Shown: in pieces, positions 1 to 9,972 of the stretch
Position numbering within the stretch: position 1 is the stretch's first letter
Layout of the letters: each line of letters begins with the position of its first letter
DNA from: Saprospiraceae bacterium
GTDB taxonomy: Bacteria; Bacteroidota; Bacteroidia; Chitinophagales; Saprospiraceae
Assembly: GCA_016712145.1 (NCBI GenBank)
Contig: JADJRO010000001.1
Span: 310,001-374,000, forward strand
Reading direction: 5' to 3'
DNA: 64,000 nt
The notes under the pieces: model-generated
The model's database searches: none
Seen by the model: only the letters and a program-made list of their open reading frames with translations
Told to the model about the DNA's origin: nothing
Position numbers and translations under genes: made by a program

Positions 1-2058
1 ATACTGTCGCTTACAGAACCAAGCGATCTGATTATTGAATTGGAGCCGGAATCGTATCTGCTTAATACAACCGTGATCACATCTTCCCGATTCGAGAAAC
101 CTATAGAAGAATCACCGGTTTCTATTAACGTGATCAAAGCATCCTTGTCAGATCGCTTAAGCACAAACAGTTGTGCGCAATTGTTAGACCGGGTGCCGGG
201 TGTTCAGATCATTGACGGTCAGGCAAATATTAGAGGAGGATCTGGGTATTCTTATGGGGCTGGAAGCAGGGTTTTGTTATTGTTGGATGACTTGCCTGTT
301 TTAAATCCCGATGCAGGGTATCCCAACTGGGATGATCTGCCATTGGAAAATTTAGGGCAAATTGAAATTTTAAAAGGTGCCTCCTCATCCCTTTACGGGA
401 GCTCCGCAATGAATGGGATTATTCATTTTAGAACCAATTTTCCTGGCTCGGACCCCTTTACAAGCATTTCATTTATTCCAAAAGTCTATTTAAATCCATC
501 AAGCGGAAAGCAATGGTGGGGTAAAGACAGTGTGGTGGCAATTCCTTATGAAGGAATCGTAAATTTTGTACATCGTAAAAGATATAGCTGGGCTGATTTG
601 TCTGCCAGTATGAGTTTTACAAGTAAAACAGGTTATAATAAAGATCATAATTCTAAAAATGGACGGATCCATTTATTAGTACGTAAACGAATTCATGATC
701 GTTTTACCCTCAATTTAGGTTTAAATTACAATCAAGGTGAAAGTTCAAGTTTTTTCTACTGGAAAGACAATGGCTATTTTGAAGGAGCTCCGGGATCCTC
801 CAGTTCGAGTAACAAAATAAGATTTACGATAGATCCTTCTGTAAATTATGAAAGCAAAAATGGCTTCCAGCATAAACTTAAAACCAGATTTTATCATGTT
901 TTTAATGGTGCAGATAATAACCAGGAAAATAAAAGCAACAATATTTACACAGAATACCAAATCGGAAAATCGTTTAAAAAGCTTGGATTACAATGTTTAG
1001 CCGGTACGCTGTACACCCAATCCTGGACCATTGCAGAGCTTTATAGCGATACTCGATTTACACACAGAAATCTAGCTTTCTTTGGTCAGATTGAAAAAAG
1101 TCTTTTTAGTCGGCTCATTTTAAGTGGAGGCCTTCGATATGAGTCATATCAAATTAATGGACCTGAATCGCTATCAGGGGTATCTATTGATCCAAAAGTC
1201 ACGGAAGACACTACCTTGTTTCGATTTGGTATCAACTACAGGGTATTTAAAGCAACTTATTTGCGGGGATCTTACGGTCAAGGATACCGATTCCCAACGA
1301 TTGCCGAAAAATTTATAAGCACAAAAGCAGGAGGATTAAGCATTGTCCCAAATCCAAATCTGCATTCAGAACGAGGCTCAAGCTTTGAGCTTGGAATGAA
1401 GCAATTGCTAAAATTTGAAAATTTGGAAGGATTGATTGATTTTTCAATATTCCAATCGCGCTATTATGACATGATGGAATTTGTTTTGAATAACCAATTG
1501 CAATTTCAATCCAGAAATATTGGGGATACAGATATCAGAGGGTTTGAGTTAGAATTATTGGCTAGAATGCAAATGGGTGAGACAAAGCTTACTTTTGGAG
1601 GAGGATATACCTTCATCAATCCAAAGTATTTAGAATTTGATCTGGCAGGCAAACAATTGCCTATAAATGGACGGGATACGGCATCCAGGGCCAAACAAAA
1701 TGCAGCCAATTCATCTTCCGATGAAAATATCCTTAAATATAGGTCTAAGCATCTCTTTCGATCGGATCTCCAAGTGGACTATAAGTCCTTTTATATGGGC
1801 ATGGCATTTAATTATGCATCCCATATGCATGCCGTTGATTGGTTGTTTGAATTGAATGTATTTATTAAAGGGATAAAGGATTATCGAACAACCCACAACC
1901 ATGGATATCGGGTTTATGACTTTAGAATGGGGTACCATTTTGCACATTTGGACTTCCAGATAAATGTGGATAATTTGTTCAATGAAGACTACAGTATCAG
2001 ACCTGGAATTCTGAATGCCCCTAGAAATTTAACCCTCCGTGGAACATATACGTTTTAA
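1..2058 (+). CDS. TonB-dependent outer-membrane receptor, 5' end cut by window edge
   Basis: The frame is open from base 1, so the gene begins outside the window; the first in-frame start-like codon (TTG at 40) is not credible as the real start because the plug domain is already under way. The visible part has a plug domain (about residues 20-140: VITSSRF, the RGG motif, LLLLDDLPV, IEILKGASSSLYGSSAMNGII) followed by a long beta-barrel region that ends in aromatic GTYTF, as in outer-membrane barrels. The family imports iron complexes, cobalamin, sugars or peptides using ExbBD-TonB energy; the substrate cannot be told from sequence. No partner transporter is visible. The missing N-terminus may hold a signal peptide and a carboxypeptidase-regulatory-like domain. 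Confidence 0.9.
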   Translation: MLSLTEPSDLIIELEPESYLLNTTVITSSRFEKPIEESPVSINVIKASLSDRLSTNSCAQLLDRVPGVQIIDGQANIRGGSGYSYGAGSRVLLLLDDLPVLNPDAGYPNWDDLPLENLGQIEILKGASSSLYGSSAMNGIIHFRTNFPGSDPFTSISFIPKVYLNPSSGKQWWGKDSVVAIPYEGIVNFVHRKRYSWADLSASMSFTSKTGYNKDHNSKNGRIHLLVRKRIHDRFTLNLGLNYNQGESSSFFYWKDNGYFEGAPGSSSSSNKIRFTIDPSVNYESKNGFQHKLKTRFYHVFNGADNNQENKSNNIYTEYQIGKSFKKLGLQCLAGTLYTQSWTIAELYSDTRFTHRNLAFFGQIEKSLFSRLILSGGLRYESYQINGPESLSGVSIDPKVTEDTTLFRFGINYRVFKATYLRGSYGQGYRFPTIAEKFISTKAGGLSIVPNPNLHSERGSSFELGMKQLLKFENLEGLIDFSIFQSRYYDMMEFVLNNQLQFQSRNIGDTDIRGFELELLARMQMGETKLTFGGGYTFINPKYLEFDLAGKQLPINGRDTASRAKQNAANSSSDENILKYRSKHLFRSDLQVDYKSFYMGMAFNYASHMHAVDWLFELNVFIKGIKDYRTTHNHGYRVYDFRMGYHFAHLDFQINVDNLFNEDYSIRPGILNAPRNLTLRGTYTF

Positions 2059-2160
2059 AAATTTATATAAGATCTTATAAATTAAGTACATAATAATAAT
2101 AAGCTTTAAAATAAACCTTAGGAAAATCCTGAAAATCAATCTCAATTCGCTTGGAAGCAC

Positions 2161-2168
2161 TATATTTG
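2161..2168 (+). promoter_or_regulatory. Candidate -7 box for secDF
   Basis: TATATTTG matches the Bacteroidota -7 consensus TAnnTTTG, 34 bases before the secDF ATG. No clear -33 TTTG lies 19-21 bases upstream, so this is a moderate call from one half-site. Confidence 0.4.
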
Positions 2169-2201
2169 CGACGTTTTCCAAAAATTTAAGAATTTTTACA
2201 T

Positions 2202-5200
2202 ATGTCTGAGAAAGGAATTGTGAAGTGGCTTTTATTCGCCATCATATTTGTTTGTGTTTTGCAATTTGTTTATTACCTGCCAACAAACAGGGTAGAGCGG
2301 GATGCGGAGCAGTATGCTGAAGAACAAAGTGCTTCAATTACGGATGATCTCGCCAAACAAACTGCTATAAAGGCAAATCGGATTAAATACCTGGATTCAC
2401 TTTCAAGTGAGAAGATTTTCAGGATTCCACTTATTAAGGAATATACGTATTCCGATTTAAAAAAGCAGCAACTGGCTTTGGGTCTTGATTTGAAAGGGGG
2501 CATGAGCTCCATACTTCAAATTGATTTAAGTGAATTGTTGATATCCTTATCCAATAACAATCCGGATCCCGCTTTTAAAACAGCAATTCACAACGCTGGG
2601 GAGCGTATGAAAACGAGCCAAACGGATTTTATTACCCTTTTTGTTCAGGAATACCAAAAGGAATCAGGTGGAAAGAAACTAGCTGTTCTATTTTCCCGCA
2701 GTTCTACCATGAAAGATAGGATCAACTTTGAATCTTCGGATATTGATGTGGCCCGAATTCTTCGCCAAATTGCCGACGAAACCGTTGATTTAACTTTTAA
2801 ACGTCTTAAAGACCGGATTGATAAATTAGGAGTTACTCAGCCCAACGTTTCTTTGGATAAAGCCAGAGATATGATTGTTGTTGAATTACCTGGCATCGAT
2901 AATCCTGAACGTGCCAGAAAATACCTCCAGGCAAGTGCAAAATTGGAGTTTTGGGAAGTTTATAGAAACATTGATCCAGGTGTATATGAAGCCATTATTA
3001 ATGTAGATAAAAAACTGAAAGCCCTTGCAAAAGGGGATACTTCAACTGTAATTAAAGATGAATATACTTTAAAGGATAAATACGAATACACACGTGATTC
3101 TTTAGGGAATCGTTTGGATTCAACCTTAGTGGGTACAGATACAATCCGCGCGGTGGATCCATTATCTGAAAAGGGTCCATTGCTCAGTATTTTCACACCT
3201 TCAGGAGGTGCAGCTGGCGCTTATTCTATCATTGGAACTGTTGAAAAATCAAATAGAAGTCGATTTTTAGAATTGGTAAATAAGCAAGAAGTTCAACCCT
3301 TTTTACCATCAGATATGGAATTTAGGTTGGATCATAAGCCAATAAAAAACACCACGGATAATACCACTTCTACTACCTATGCAGTTTATGCTATCAAAAA
3401 ACGTCCGGGGGCATCTGCTGCTCCTTTAGATGGTGAGCATATTGCCAGAGCTTCAGCCAATCCGGATAACGTAACCGGTGAGGTCGTGGTAAGTTTGGCA
3501 ATGGACAATAAGGGGTCAAAGATTTGGGGAGATATGACTACGAGAGCTGCCAATGATAATAAAAGAGAAATTGCCATTTTATTAGATGATGAAGTCGTAT
3601 CCTGCCCAAGTGTTCGTGAACCAATTCTTGGAGGTAATTCTCAGATTTCAGGAAGTTTTACCATCGACGAAGCAAAAGATTTAGCTAATATTTTGCAAGT
3701 AGGAAAATTGCCTGCAAAAACTAAAATCGTTCAGGAGTCTTTGGTCGGTCCTTCCTTAGGAAAAGAAAATATTGTAAAATCATTGTGGTCGATTTTGGGT
3801 GGGTTTTTTCTCGTCCTGACTTTTATGGTGGTTTATTATACGGGCGGTGGATTTGTTTCCATTGTTGCAATGTTTTTAAACGTATTGTTTATATTAGCAA
3901 CCCTGGCATCATTTGGAACTGTTTTAACCTTACCGGGAATTGCTGGTTTGGTTTTAACCATGGGTATTGCGGTGGATGCAAACGTAATTATCTATGAGCG
4001 TATAAAAGAAGAAATGGCAGCTGGCCGAACCTACTTAGAGGCCATTAAAAAAGGTTTTTATCATTCATATTCTGCAATCATAGATTCTCACGTCACTTCT
4101 TTGTTGACCTGTATCGTTTTATTTATCTACGGTCTGGGTCCAATTAAAGGATTTGCAATCGTGTTGATCATCGGTATTATCTTTTCATTATTTACTTCAG
4201 TGTTGGTGTCCAGACTTATAATTGATTGGTGGACTATCAATAAAGGAAAAGCTTTGAGTTTTTCAAGTAAAATAACGGAGACTGCGTTTAAACACATTAA
4301 TGTGGATTGGGTTGGACATAGAAAGTACAACTACATCTTCTCTCTAACTTTGATCATAATTAGTTTCATTTCATTCTTTACAAGAGGTTTTGAATTAGGT
4401 GTCGAGTTTAAAGGTGGTTATTCTTATAATGTTTCTTTTGATAAAAATATTGATGTAGAAAAACTAAGAAACTCTTTAACCAAAAGCCTTGAGGGAAATC
4501 CAGTTGTAAAAAGTGTGGATTCTAAAAATACTTATAACATAACAACATCTTATTTAATCAATGAAACGGGTGAAGATGTGGTGGATCGAGTAAATCATAA
4601 ATTACTCGAAGGGATCAATGAAGCAACTGGAGAAGATGTAAAGTATGAGGATTTTGTTAAAAACGAAAATTCTAGTACTCATATCACTTCTTTTAGTAAA
4701 GTAGGACCCATCATCGCAGATGATATAAAGGCAAGTGCTTATAAAGCTATTTTATTATCGCTTTTAGTAATATTTATATACATCCTGTTTAGGTTTTATA
4801 AATGGCAATACAGTCTGGGCTCTATTGTCGCTTTATTTCACGATACCGTTGTGGTTTTGGGAGCCTTTTCGTTATTTCATGGCCGATTGCCATTTGCAAT
4901 GGAAGTTGACCAAACTTTGATTGCAGCGGTATTGACAATAATTGGTTATTCAATGAACGATACTGTTATTGTATTCGACAGGATCCGGGAATTTTTGAAA
5001 ATGGACAGTGATAAGTCAGACAAGGAATTGGTGAATGCTGCCATTAACACAACGTTGTCGCGTACCATTAATACATCCTTGGCTACCATGTTGACAATTA
5101 TATTGTTGTTTTTCTTTGGGGGTTCAAGTACAAAAGGATTTTGTTTCGCCATGATTATAGGTATTATTATTGGTACATATTCTTCGATATGTGTTGCCAT

Positions 5201-5288
5201 GCCTATTGTTATTGACTTTACAAAAAATTTAAAATATACAATTAAAAAAGAAACCAGTAAGCTGACGAAACAAGTAGCTAAGGTTTAA
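2202..5288 (+). CDS. secDF: Protein translocase subunit SecDF (fused)
   Basis: This is a single-chain fusion of SecD and SecF (1028 aa), the usual arrangement in Bacteroidota. It uses the proton motive force to help pull proteins out of SecYEG on the periplasmic side. TM1 is near residues 8-27. The SecD signature GLDLKGG is at 94-100 and the SecD TM block (about 525-690) carries GIAVDANVIIYERIKEE near 588. The SecF half starts near 700 with GVEFKGGYSY at about 733, and its TM block has DTVIVFDRIRE near 920. Both halves look intact. The gene stands alone, with a candidate -7 box upstream and a strong terminator 17 bases after the stop. Confidence 0.97.
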   Translation: MSEKGIVKWLLFAIIFVCVLQFVYYLPTNRVERDAEQYAEEQSASITDDLAKQTAIKANRIKYLDSLSSEKIFRIPLIKEYTYSDLKKQQLALGLDLKGGMSSILQIDLSELLISLSNNNPDPAFKTAIHNAGERMKTSQTDFITLFVQEYQKESGGKKLAVLFSRSSTMKDRINFESSDIDVARILRQIADETVDLTFKRLKDRIDKLGVTQPNVSLDKARDMIVVELPGIDNPERARKYLQASAKLEFWEVYRNIDPGVYEAIINVDKKLKALAKGDTSTVIKDEYTLKDKYEYTRDSLGNRLDSTLVGTDTIRAVDPLSEKGPLLSIFTPSGGAAGAYSIIGTVEKSNRSRFLELVNKQEVQPFLPSDMEFRLDHKPIKNTTDNTTSTTYAVYAIKKRPGASAAPLDGEHIARASANPDNVTGEVVVSLAMDNKGSKIWGDMTTRAANDNKREIAILLDDEVVSCPSVREPILGGNSQISGSFTIDEAKDLANILQVGKLPAKTKIVQESLVGPSLGKENIVKSLWSILGGFFLVLTFMVVYYTGGGFVSIVAMFLNVLFILATLASFGTVLTLPGIAGLVLTMGIAVDANVIIYERIKEEMAAGRTYLEAIKKGFYHSYSAIIDSHVTSLLTCIVLFIYGLGPIKGFAIVLIIGIIFSLFTSVLVSRLIIDWWTINKGKALSFSSKITETAFKHINVDWVGHRKYNYIFSLTLIIISFISFFTRGFELGVEFKGGYSYNVSFDKNIDVEKLRNSLTKSLEGNPVVKSVDSKNTYNITTSYLINETGEDVVDRVNHKLLEGINEATGEDVKYEDFVKNENSSTHITSFSKVGPIIADDIKASAYKAILLSLLVIFIYILFRFYKWQYSLGSIVALFHDTVVVLGAFSLFHGRLPFAMEVDQTLIAAVLTIIGYSMNDTVIVFDRIREFLKMDSDKSDKELVNAAINTTLSRTINTSLATMLTIILLFFFGGSSTKGFCFAMIIGIIIGTYSSICVAMPIVIDFTKNLKYTIKKETSKLTKQVAKV

Positions 5289-5304
5289 ATTTAATATTAG
5301 ATAT

Positions 5305-5344
5305 AAAGCGCCATTTAGTTAATTACTAAATGGCGCTTTTTTTT
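5305..5344 (+). terminator. Rho-independent terminator after secDF
   Basis: A perfect 15-bp inverted repeat (5305-5319 against 5325-5339) with loop TAATT is followed by a run of T to 5344. It lies directly behind the secDF stop, so it very probably ends that transcript. Confidence 0.9.
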
Positions 5345-5653
5345 ATAAATGAAATATCCTTTGCTTTATTGCTTCTTTTTTAAGAATTTGATCTGTATGA
5401 ATCAGTTGAGAGTTGATGGAAAATATACATATGAGCTTAAAATAGCTATTGAAAGCTGAATTTCATCGATTGTATTTAATCAATTAGAATGGATGGATAA
5501 AATGGGCGAACAGTAAGTTGTCATACCCTGTTCAAATAAACACGAATAAATCTTGCATTTAGTTAACGAGGAGCGTTTCATATGAGTTTTCTGAATTAGT
5601 AATTTTTAAGAATATCTGTATAACTTTGAAACGATTAAAGCGTTATTATCTGG
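5345..5653. other. Intergenic region without a recognisable gene
   Basis: About 310 AT-rich bases between the secDF terminator and the OmpA lipoprotein gene. I see no credible ORF, hairpin with T-tract, tRNA or riboswitch-like fold. The only recognisable element is the -7-like box at 5621. It may hold a long 5' leader or an sRNA, but nothing in the sequence shows one. Confidence 0.5.
5621..5628 (+). promoter_or_regulatory. Candidate -7 box for the OmpA/PD40 lipoprotein gene
   Basis: TAACTTTG fits TAnnTTTG, 26 bases before the ATG. A weak -33-like TTAG is 21 bases upstream (5596-5599). Confidence 0.4.
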
Positions 5654-7594
5654 ATGAATAAGTTTGGAATTCTGTTGACCTTGCTATTGGCAGCTTGCAG
5701 CTACCAAATTAAAATCAAAACAGGGGATCAGGCCTTTCAAAGCAAACAGTATGCAAATGCTATTGGTTTTTATAAGAATGAAATCGATCAAGTTTCAAGT
5801 CCAAAGGAAAAAGCATTCAAAGCATTTAAATTAGGCCAGAGTTATAAATATTTGAGTGATTACGACCAATCGCTTGGATGGTTCAAAAAGGCTTATGATT
5901 GGAATTATGGTTTGAAAGCATTGGAGGAATATGCAATCGCTTTGAAAAACACAGGAGATTATGAAGCTGCTATTTTAGCTTATCAGGAATTAATGCAAGA
6001 GCTAAAAGGTGGCATGGAGTATAAAAAGGATATTCAAATTTGTAAGCTAAATTTGGAGTGGATTAAACAAAGAACAGATTTCTATTATAAATTGACCAAT
6101 TTTACTGCTGTTAACGATAAGGCGTCTGATTATTCAGCACTTTCTGTTGACAGTTCAAAACTATATTTTGTATCTGATAGACTTTCTGAGACAAGACATG
6201 ATAATTCTAAGTTTGGCTGGACAGGAAGAAGCTTTTCGGATATATATTTATTTCAAAACGGTTTGGTCGTATCGTTGCCGGAACCGATCAACAGCCAGTC
6301 AAATGAAGGTTCATTTTGTTTTAATTCTACAGGAAATAAAATTTACTTTACAAGATGTGATGCAAATGATCAGCCCGAAGACTATTGTAAAATTTATGAA
6401 TCTGAGTATATTAATGGAAGTTGGGGCGAGCCGGAACGATTAGATTTAGGATTTGACAATTCAAATGTTTATCATCCTGCATTATACAAATCGGATTCAA
6501 TTTTAGTTTTTAGTTCAAATGCACCGGGAGGTATAGGGCAGTATGATTTGTATTTAAGTTATTTAGGAAATGAGGGTTGGACTGTTCCGGAGAATTTAGG
6601 AGAACCAATCAATTCAGCATATGATGAAAAATTTCCTGTTTGGTACAATGACACACTTTATTTTAGCAGCAATGGGCATCCTGGATTAGGCGGCTTGGAC
6701 GTATTTAAAACATTTAAAATTTCGGATTCAAAATGGACTCCACCCATCAATTTGAAACCAGATATTAATTCGGAAGCAGATGATTTTGGATTTTTTATTG
6801 ACAAAAGCTTCGTGGCGAATGATACTGTTTTTCAAAAAGCACTGTTGAGCTCAAACAGAAATTTCAATCGTCAAGATGAAATTTATTCAGTAGAATTAAG
6901 AAAACGCTCGCAGATTCCAAGTATCCAAGGTCCTAAAAAGTTTAAATGGGATGTACAGGCGAATATTCAATTTGTGACAGCAGAATCATATAAATCGCCA
7001 AAGCAAATTCCGGTGGATTCAGTCGATTTAATAGAAAAAATTTCTAAGAATTCTGTCAATTCAAAATCAAATTCACGGATTACACTCAAGCTGCTTCCAG
7101 GCGATTCATACACATTCTTGGCAAGTAAGAAGAATTATTTGAATAATGAATTTTCGTTCACCACGCCAGCGCAACCTGAATTGACTGCAGACAGTTTGTT
7201 TATATTAACACTAGTTGTAGAATTAATCCCGATTCGTTATGACGAAGAATTTGTAATTCCTGAATTGTACTATGATTTTGATAAATGGTATATAAGACAA
7301 GATGCTGTGGCTTCATTGGAAAAATTAAGAGGTTTGTTAAATACAAATCCGTTGATACGGATTCGTTTGGGTTCTCATACAGATTGCCGAGGCGATGAAA
7401 AATACAACCTTGAATTGTCCGAAAAAAGAGCGCATGCTGCAATGCAATGGTTAATAGCAAAGGGTATTGATTCCAATCGATTATTTCATACAGGGTATGG
7501 AGAAAACGATCCGGCTATTAATTGTTCTTGTGATTCCTGTTCAGAAGATGATCATCAAAAAAACAGGCGCACAACTTTTACGCTGATCAGATAA
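5654..7594 (+). CDS. OmpA-family lipoprotein with TPR and PD40 repeats
   Basis: This is an outer-membrane-anchored protein (646 aa) with lipobox LAAC at residues 12-15. TPR-like helices cover about 25-140. WD40-like PD40 propeller blades follow at about 150-430 (VSDRLSE, YFTRCD, VFSSNAPGG, YFSSNGHPGLGG). The C-terminal OmpA peptidoglycan-binding domain is about 535-646, with YYDFDKW, SHTDCRGDEKYN, LSEKRA and the terminal NRRT motif. The architecture matches proteins such as PorE of the T9SS and related envelope scaffolds; which role applies here is inference. The 3' end overlaps the convergent phosphate transporter gene by 8 bases. Confidence 0.9.
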   Translation: MNKFGILLTLLLAACSYQIKIKTGDQAFQSKQYANAIGFYKNEIDQVSSPKEKAFKAFKLGQSYKYLSDYDQSLGWFKKAYDWNYGLKALEEYAIALKNTGDYEAAILAYQELMQELKGGMEYKKDIQICKLNLEWIKQRTDFYYKLTNFTAVNDKASDYSALSVDSSKLYFVSDRLSETRHDNSKFGWTGRSFSDIYLFQNGLVVSLPEPINSQSNEGSFCFNSTGNKIYFTRCDANDQPEDYCKIYESEYINGSWGEPERLDLGFDNSNVYHPALYKSDSILVFSSNAPGGIGQYDLYLSYLGNEGWTVPENLGEPINSAYDEKFPVWYNDTLYFSSNGHPGLGGLDVFKTFKISDSKWTPPINLKPDINSEADDFGFFIDKSFVANDTVFQKALLSSNRNFNRQDEIYSVELRKRSQIPSIQGPKKFKWDVQANIQFVTAESYKSPKQIPVDSVDLIEKISKNSVNSKSNSRITLKLLPGDSYTFLASKKNYLNNEFSFTTPAQPELTADSLFILTLVVELIPIRYDEEFVIPELYYDFDKWYIRQDAVASLEKLRGLLNTNPLIRIRLGSHTDCRGDEKYNLELSEKRAHAAMQWLIAKGIDSNRLFHTGYGENDPAINCSCDSCSEDDHQKNRRTTFTLIR

Positions 7595-8999
7595 AATGAC
7601 GAATCAACAGATACAAGCCACCGCTTAATAGAATGGTAGCCGGTAAAGTAAGGATCCAAGCCAACACGATGTTTTTAACTGTGCCTTTTTGAAGATTCTT
7701 TATTCCTTTAGATGCAACCATTGCACCCGCAACACCTGATGAGAGCACATGCGTAGTCGATACGGGTAGTCCCAAACCGGATGCTAGTCCTATGGTACTT
7801 GAGGCTACGAGTTCAGCCGAAGCCCCTTCAGCAAATGTCATGTGCCGTTTACCAATTTTTTCACCAATTGTTACAACAATTCGTTTCCAACCAATCATAG
7901 TGCCAATCCCCAAAGAAATAGAAATCAATAAAATGGTCCATGCCGGGACATAAGTAGTGTATTTATTCAATTTATGAATTCCATCTTTTAAGATTCGTTG
8001 ATTAGATTTTTCAGTAATTAAATTGGGTTCTGACACGATTACTTTAAGCTCCTTTGAAAGTACACTCATTTGTTTGCGGGCAATCATCAGCTGGCGGCCT
8101 TGTTTGACATTTAAACTTTCAATGTATTTCTCAAAATGTTCCAATTTGTCTGCACTGGCACAAAGAGTACGTTCCATTTCATAGTTTAATGTAGATTCTC
8201 GATTTAAGGATTCTTTCATCAATTTTAAAGTATGAGCAAACTCATCTTTATTAAAATCCGGTGCCAATGCGTATTGCATGGGCATAAATGCCATAAGCAC
8301 TATGAGCATCAGCCCAACCCCTTTTTGACCATCATTGCTACCATGAAAAAAACTAACCAATGTACAGGTTCCAATAAGGATAGCCCTTAACCAAAGTGGG
8401 GGAGCTTGGTCGTTTTCTGGTTCTTTAAAGATGGTTTTATCCTTTACAAAGGATTTTAGCATAAACATCAACACAATTGCCATTGAAAACCCAAAAAGAG
8501 GTGAAATCAAGAGGGAATTCATGATTTTATACGCTTCGCCCCAATTTACACCCACTTTGTCTCCACTTCCAGGTAATAATGAAAAAACAATTCCTACTCC
8601 CAATAAGGAACCGATCATCGTATGTGAACTTGAACAAGGTATGCCAAAGTACCAAGTACCTACATTCCAGATAATTGCACCAATTAATGCCGATACAATC
8701 ATAGCGATGGCCTCAGAGAAATCACGAGTAAGCACAGATTCTAAGGGAATCAGTGCCGCTATTTTGCCGGCTACGGCCATTCCAAAGATGTAGGAACTGC
8801 AAATAACGCCTAAGAAATTCCAGATACCTGACCAGATTACAGCAGGTATTGGTTTTAGGCTTTTGGTGTATATCACGGTTGCAACGGCATTTGCAGTGTC
8901 ATGAAAGCCATTGACAAACTCAAAAACACACACAGTAATAATGCAAAGCACACAAATAATTGCCATAGTGCCTTGCAAATCAATATTTATTTCAAACAC
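7587..8999 (-). CDS. Inorganic phosphate transporter, PiT family
   Basis: This is a polytopic inner-membrane permease (470 aa) that takes up phosphate, usually as a metal-phosphate with H+ or Na+. The two PiT signature repeats are visible: GFHDTANAVATVIYTK near residue 31 and HGSNDGQKGVGL near 220. Between them and the last TM group lies a helical cytoplasmic insert at about 250-345, as in several Bacteroidota homologues. The start used is GTG at 8999; an ATG twelve codons in (before AIICVLC) is an alternative. It stands alone, so phosphate control is not visible. Confidence 0.93.
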   Translation of the reverse strand: MFEINIDLQGTMAIICVLCIITVCVFEFVNGFHDTANAVATVIYTKSLKPIPAVIWSGIWNFLGVICSSYIFGMAVAGKIAALIPLESVLTRDFSEAIAMIVSALIGAIIWNVGTWYFGIPCSSSHTMIGSLLGVGIVFSLLPGSGDKVGVNWGEAYKIMNSLLISPLFGFSMAIVLMFMLKSFVKDKTIFKEPENDQAPPLWLRAILIGTCTLVSFFHGSNDGQKGVGLMLIVLMAFMPMQYALAPDFNKDEFAHTLKLMKESLNRESTLNYEMERTLCASADKLEHFEKYIESLNVKQGRQLMIARKQMSVLSKELKVIVSEPNLITEKSNQRILKDGIHKLNKYTTYVPAWTILLISISLGIGTMIGWKRIVVTIGEKIGKRHMTFAEGASAELVASSTIGLASGLGLPVSTTHVLSSGVAGAMVASKGIKNLQKGTVKNIVLAWILTLPATILLSGGLYLLIRHFI

Positions 9000-9097
9000 T
9001 CCAATTAATTTTAGGCTTTGGGATTCGTAAATTTACACGGTTTGGCGGAATTGAAATGCGCAGTTTGACTTTTTATTAATAATTAGCAGCACCGGAT

Positions 9098-9961
9098 ATG
9101 AATATTTTTAAATTTATAATAAAACTAGTGATTTTAATCATTCTGATCGCTTTGCGCTATGGCTTAGGATCCGATTTTTTACAATCTTTTGTTGATAATT
9201 CTAATTTATTATATCCGCTATTTAGTTTTTTGATTTTCTGGACGTCCATCAATCTGGGAATCAGGTTAAGCCAATTTATCTATCGTAAACGCAAGAAATT
9301 TGGGCATAAATATTCGGATAATGTCATTATCGGACTTCAAAATATCTATTATATCTTATCTGGTATAGGGGTCGTGGTCATGATACTTGGCTTCTTTGGA
9401 TTAAAACCCGAGGAGCTACTCACTTCACTTAGTATTGTCGCTGCTGCAATTGCGATTATATCTAAAGAACTGGTGACGGATATTATTTGTGGTTTCAATA
9501 TAAGTTTCTCGCGTGATCTCGCAATTGGCGATTATGTGAGAATTGGAGATCAAAAGGGAAAAGTAATTGATATTAATATTCACAAAATTGTATTGCAAAA
9601 TGATGATGACGATATTATTTATATTTCAAATACGAAGGCATATTTTAGTGATCTGGTAAATTTTACTCAGAAGGAAATTAGAAAGTACAATTTGGATTTT
9701 ACTTTATCCCATAAAATAAAAATCAGTAAATTGGAATTAGAAAAGCAGATCGTATCTGTACTTGAAAGATTTATTCCCAATTATGAAAAATATTCTGCAA
9801 ATTTTAAAATCGCAAACATTGGTAAAGATGACATTAGGTATAAATTGCAGTTTGCATTAATCAAAGTGGATCCCCTAATTGAACAGGAGATTAAGGCTAC
9901 GATCCTCAATGAAATTCACACATTAATTCAAAAAGGAGAATTTATTGAATCTTCGGAATAA
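9098..9961 (+). CDS. Small-conductance mechanosensitive channel, MscS family
   Basis: This inner-membrane channel (287 aa) opens under membrane tension and protects against hypo-osmotic shock. Three hydrophobic helices lie at about 5-25, 40-58 and 83-125, the last being the pore-lining TM3. The beta domain follows (DIICGFNISFSRDLAIGDYVRIGDQKGKVIDI, shown here only to locate it at about 127-158), then a mixed C-terminal domain. The length is typical of the minimal MscS group. It is divergent from the phosphate transporter gene. Confidence 0.9.
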   Translation: MNIFKFIIKLVILIILIALRYGLGSDFLQSFVDNSNLLYPLFSFLIFWTSINLGIRLSQFIYRKRKKFGHKYSDNVIIGLQNIYYILSGIGVVVMILGFFGLKPEELLTSLSIVAAAIAIISKELVTDIICGFNISFSRDLAIGDYVRIGDQKGKVIDINIHKIVLQNDDDDIIYISNTKAYFSDLVNFTQKEIRKYNLDFTLSHKIKISKLELEKQIVSVLERFIPNYEKYSANFKIANIGKDDIRYKLQFALIKVDPLIEQEIKATILNEIHTLIQKGEFIESSE

Positions 9962-9972
9962 ATTAAATACAA

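Noticed and set aside
745..960. Antisense ORF inside the TonB receptor gene
   Set aside because: It is a shadow of the barrel-coding frame, with no family resemblance or start context. The same holds for most other short ORFs overlapping real genes.
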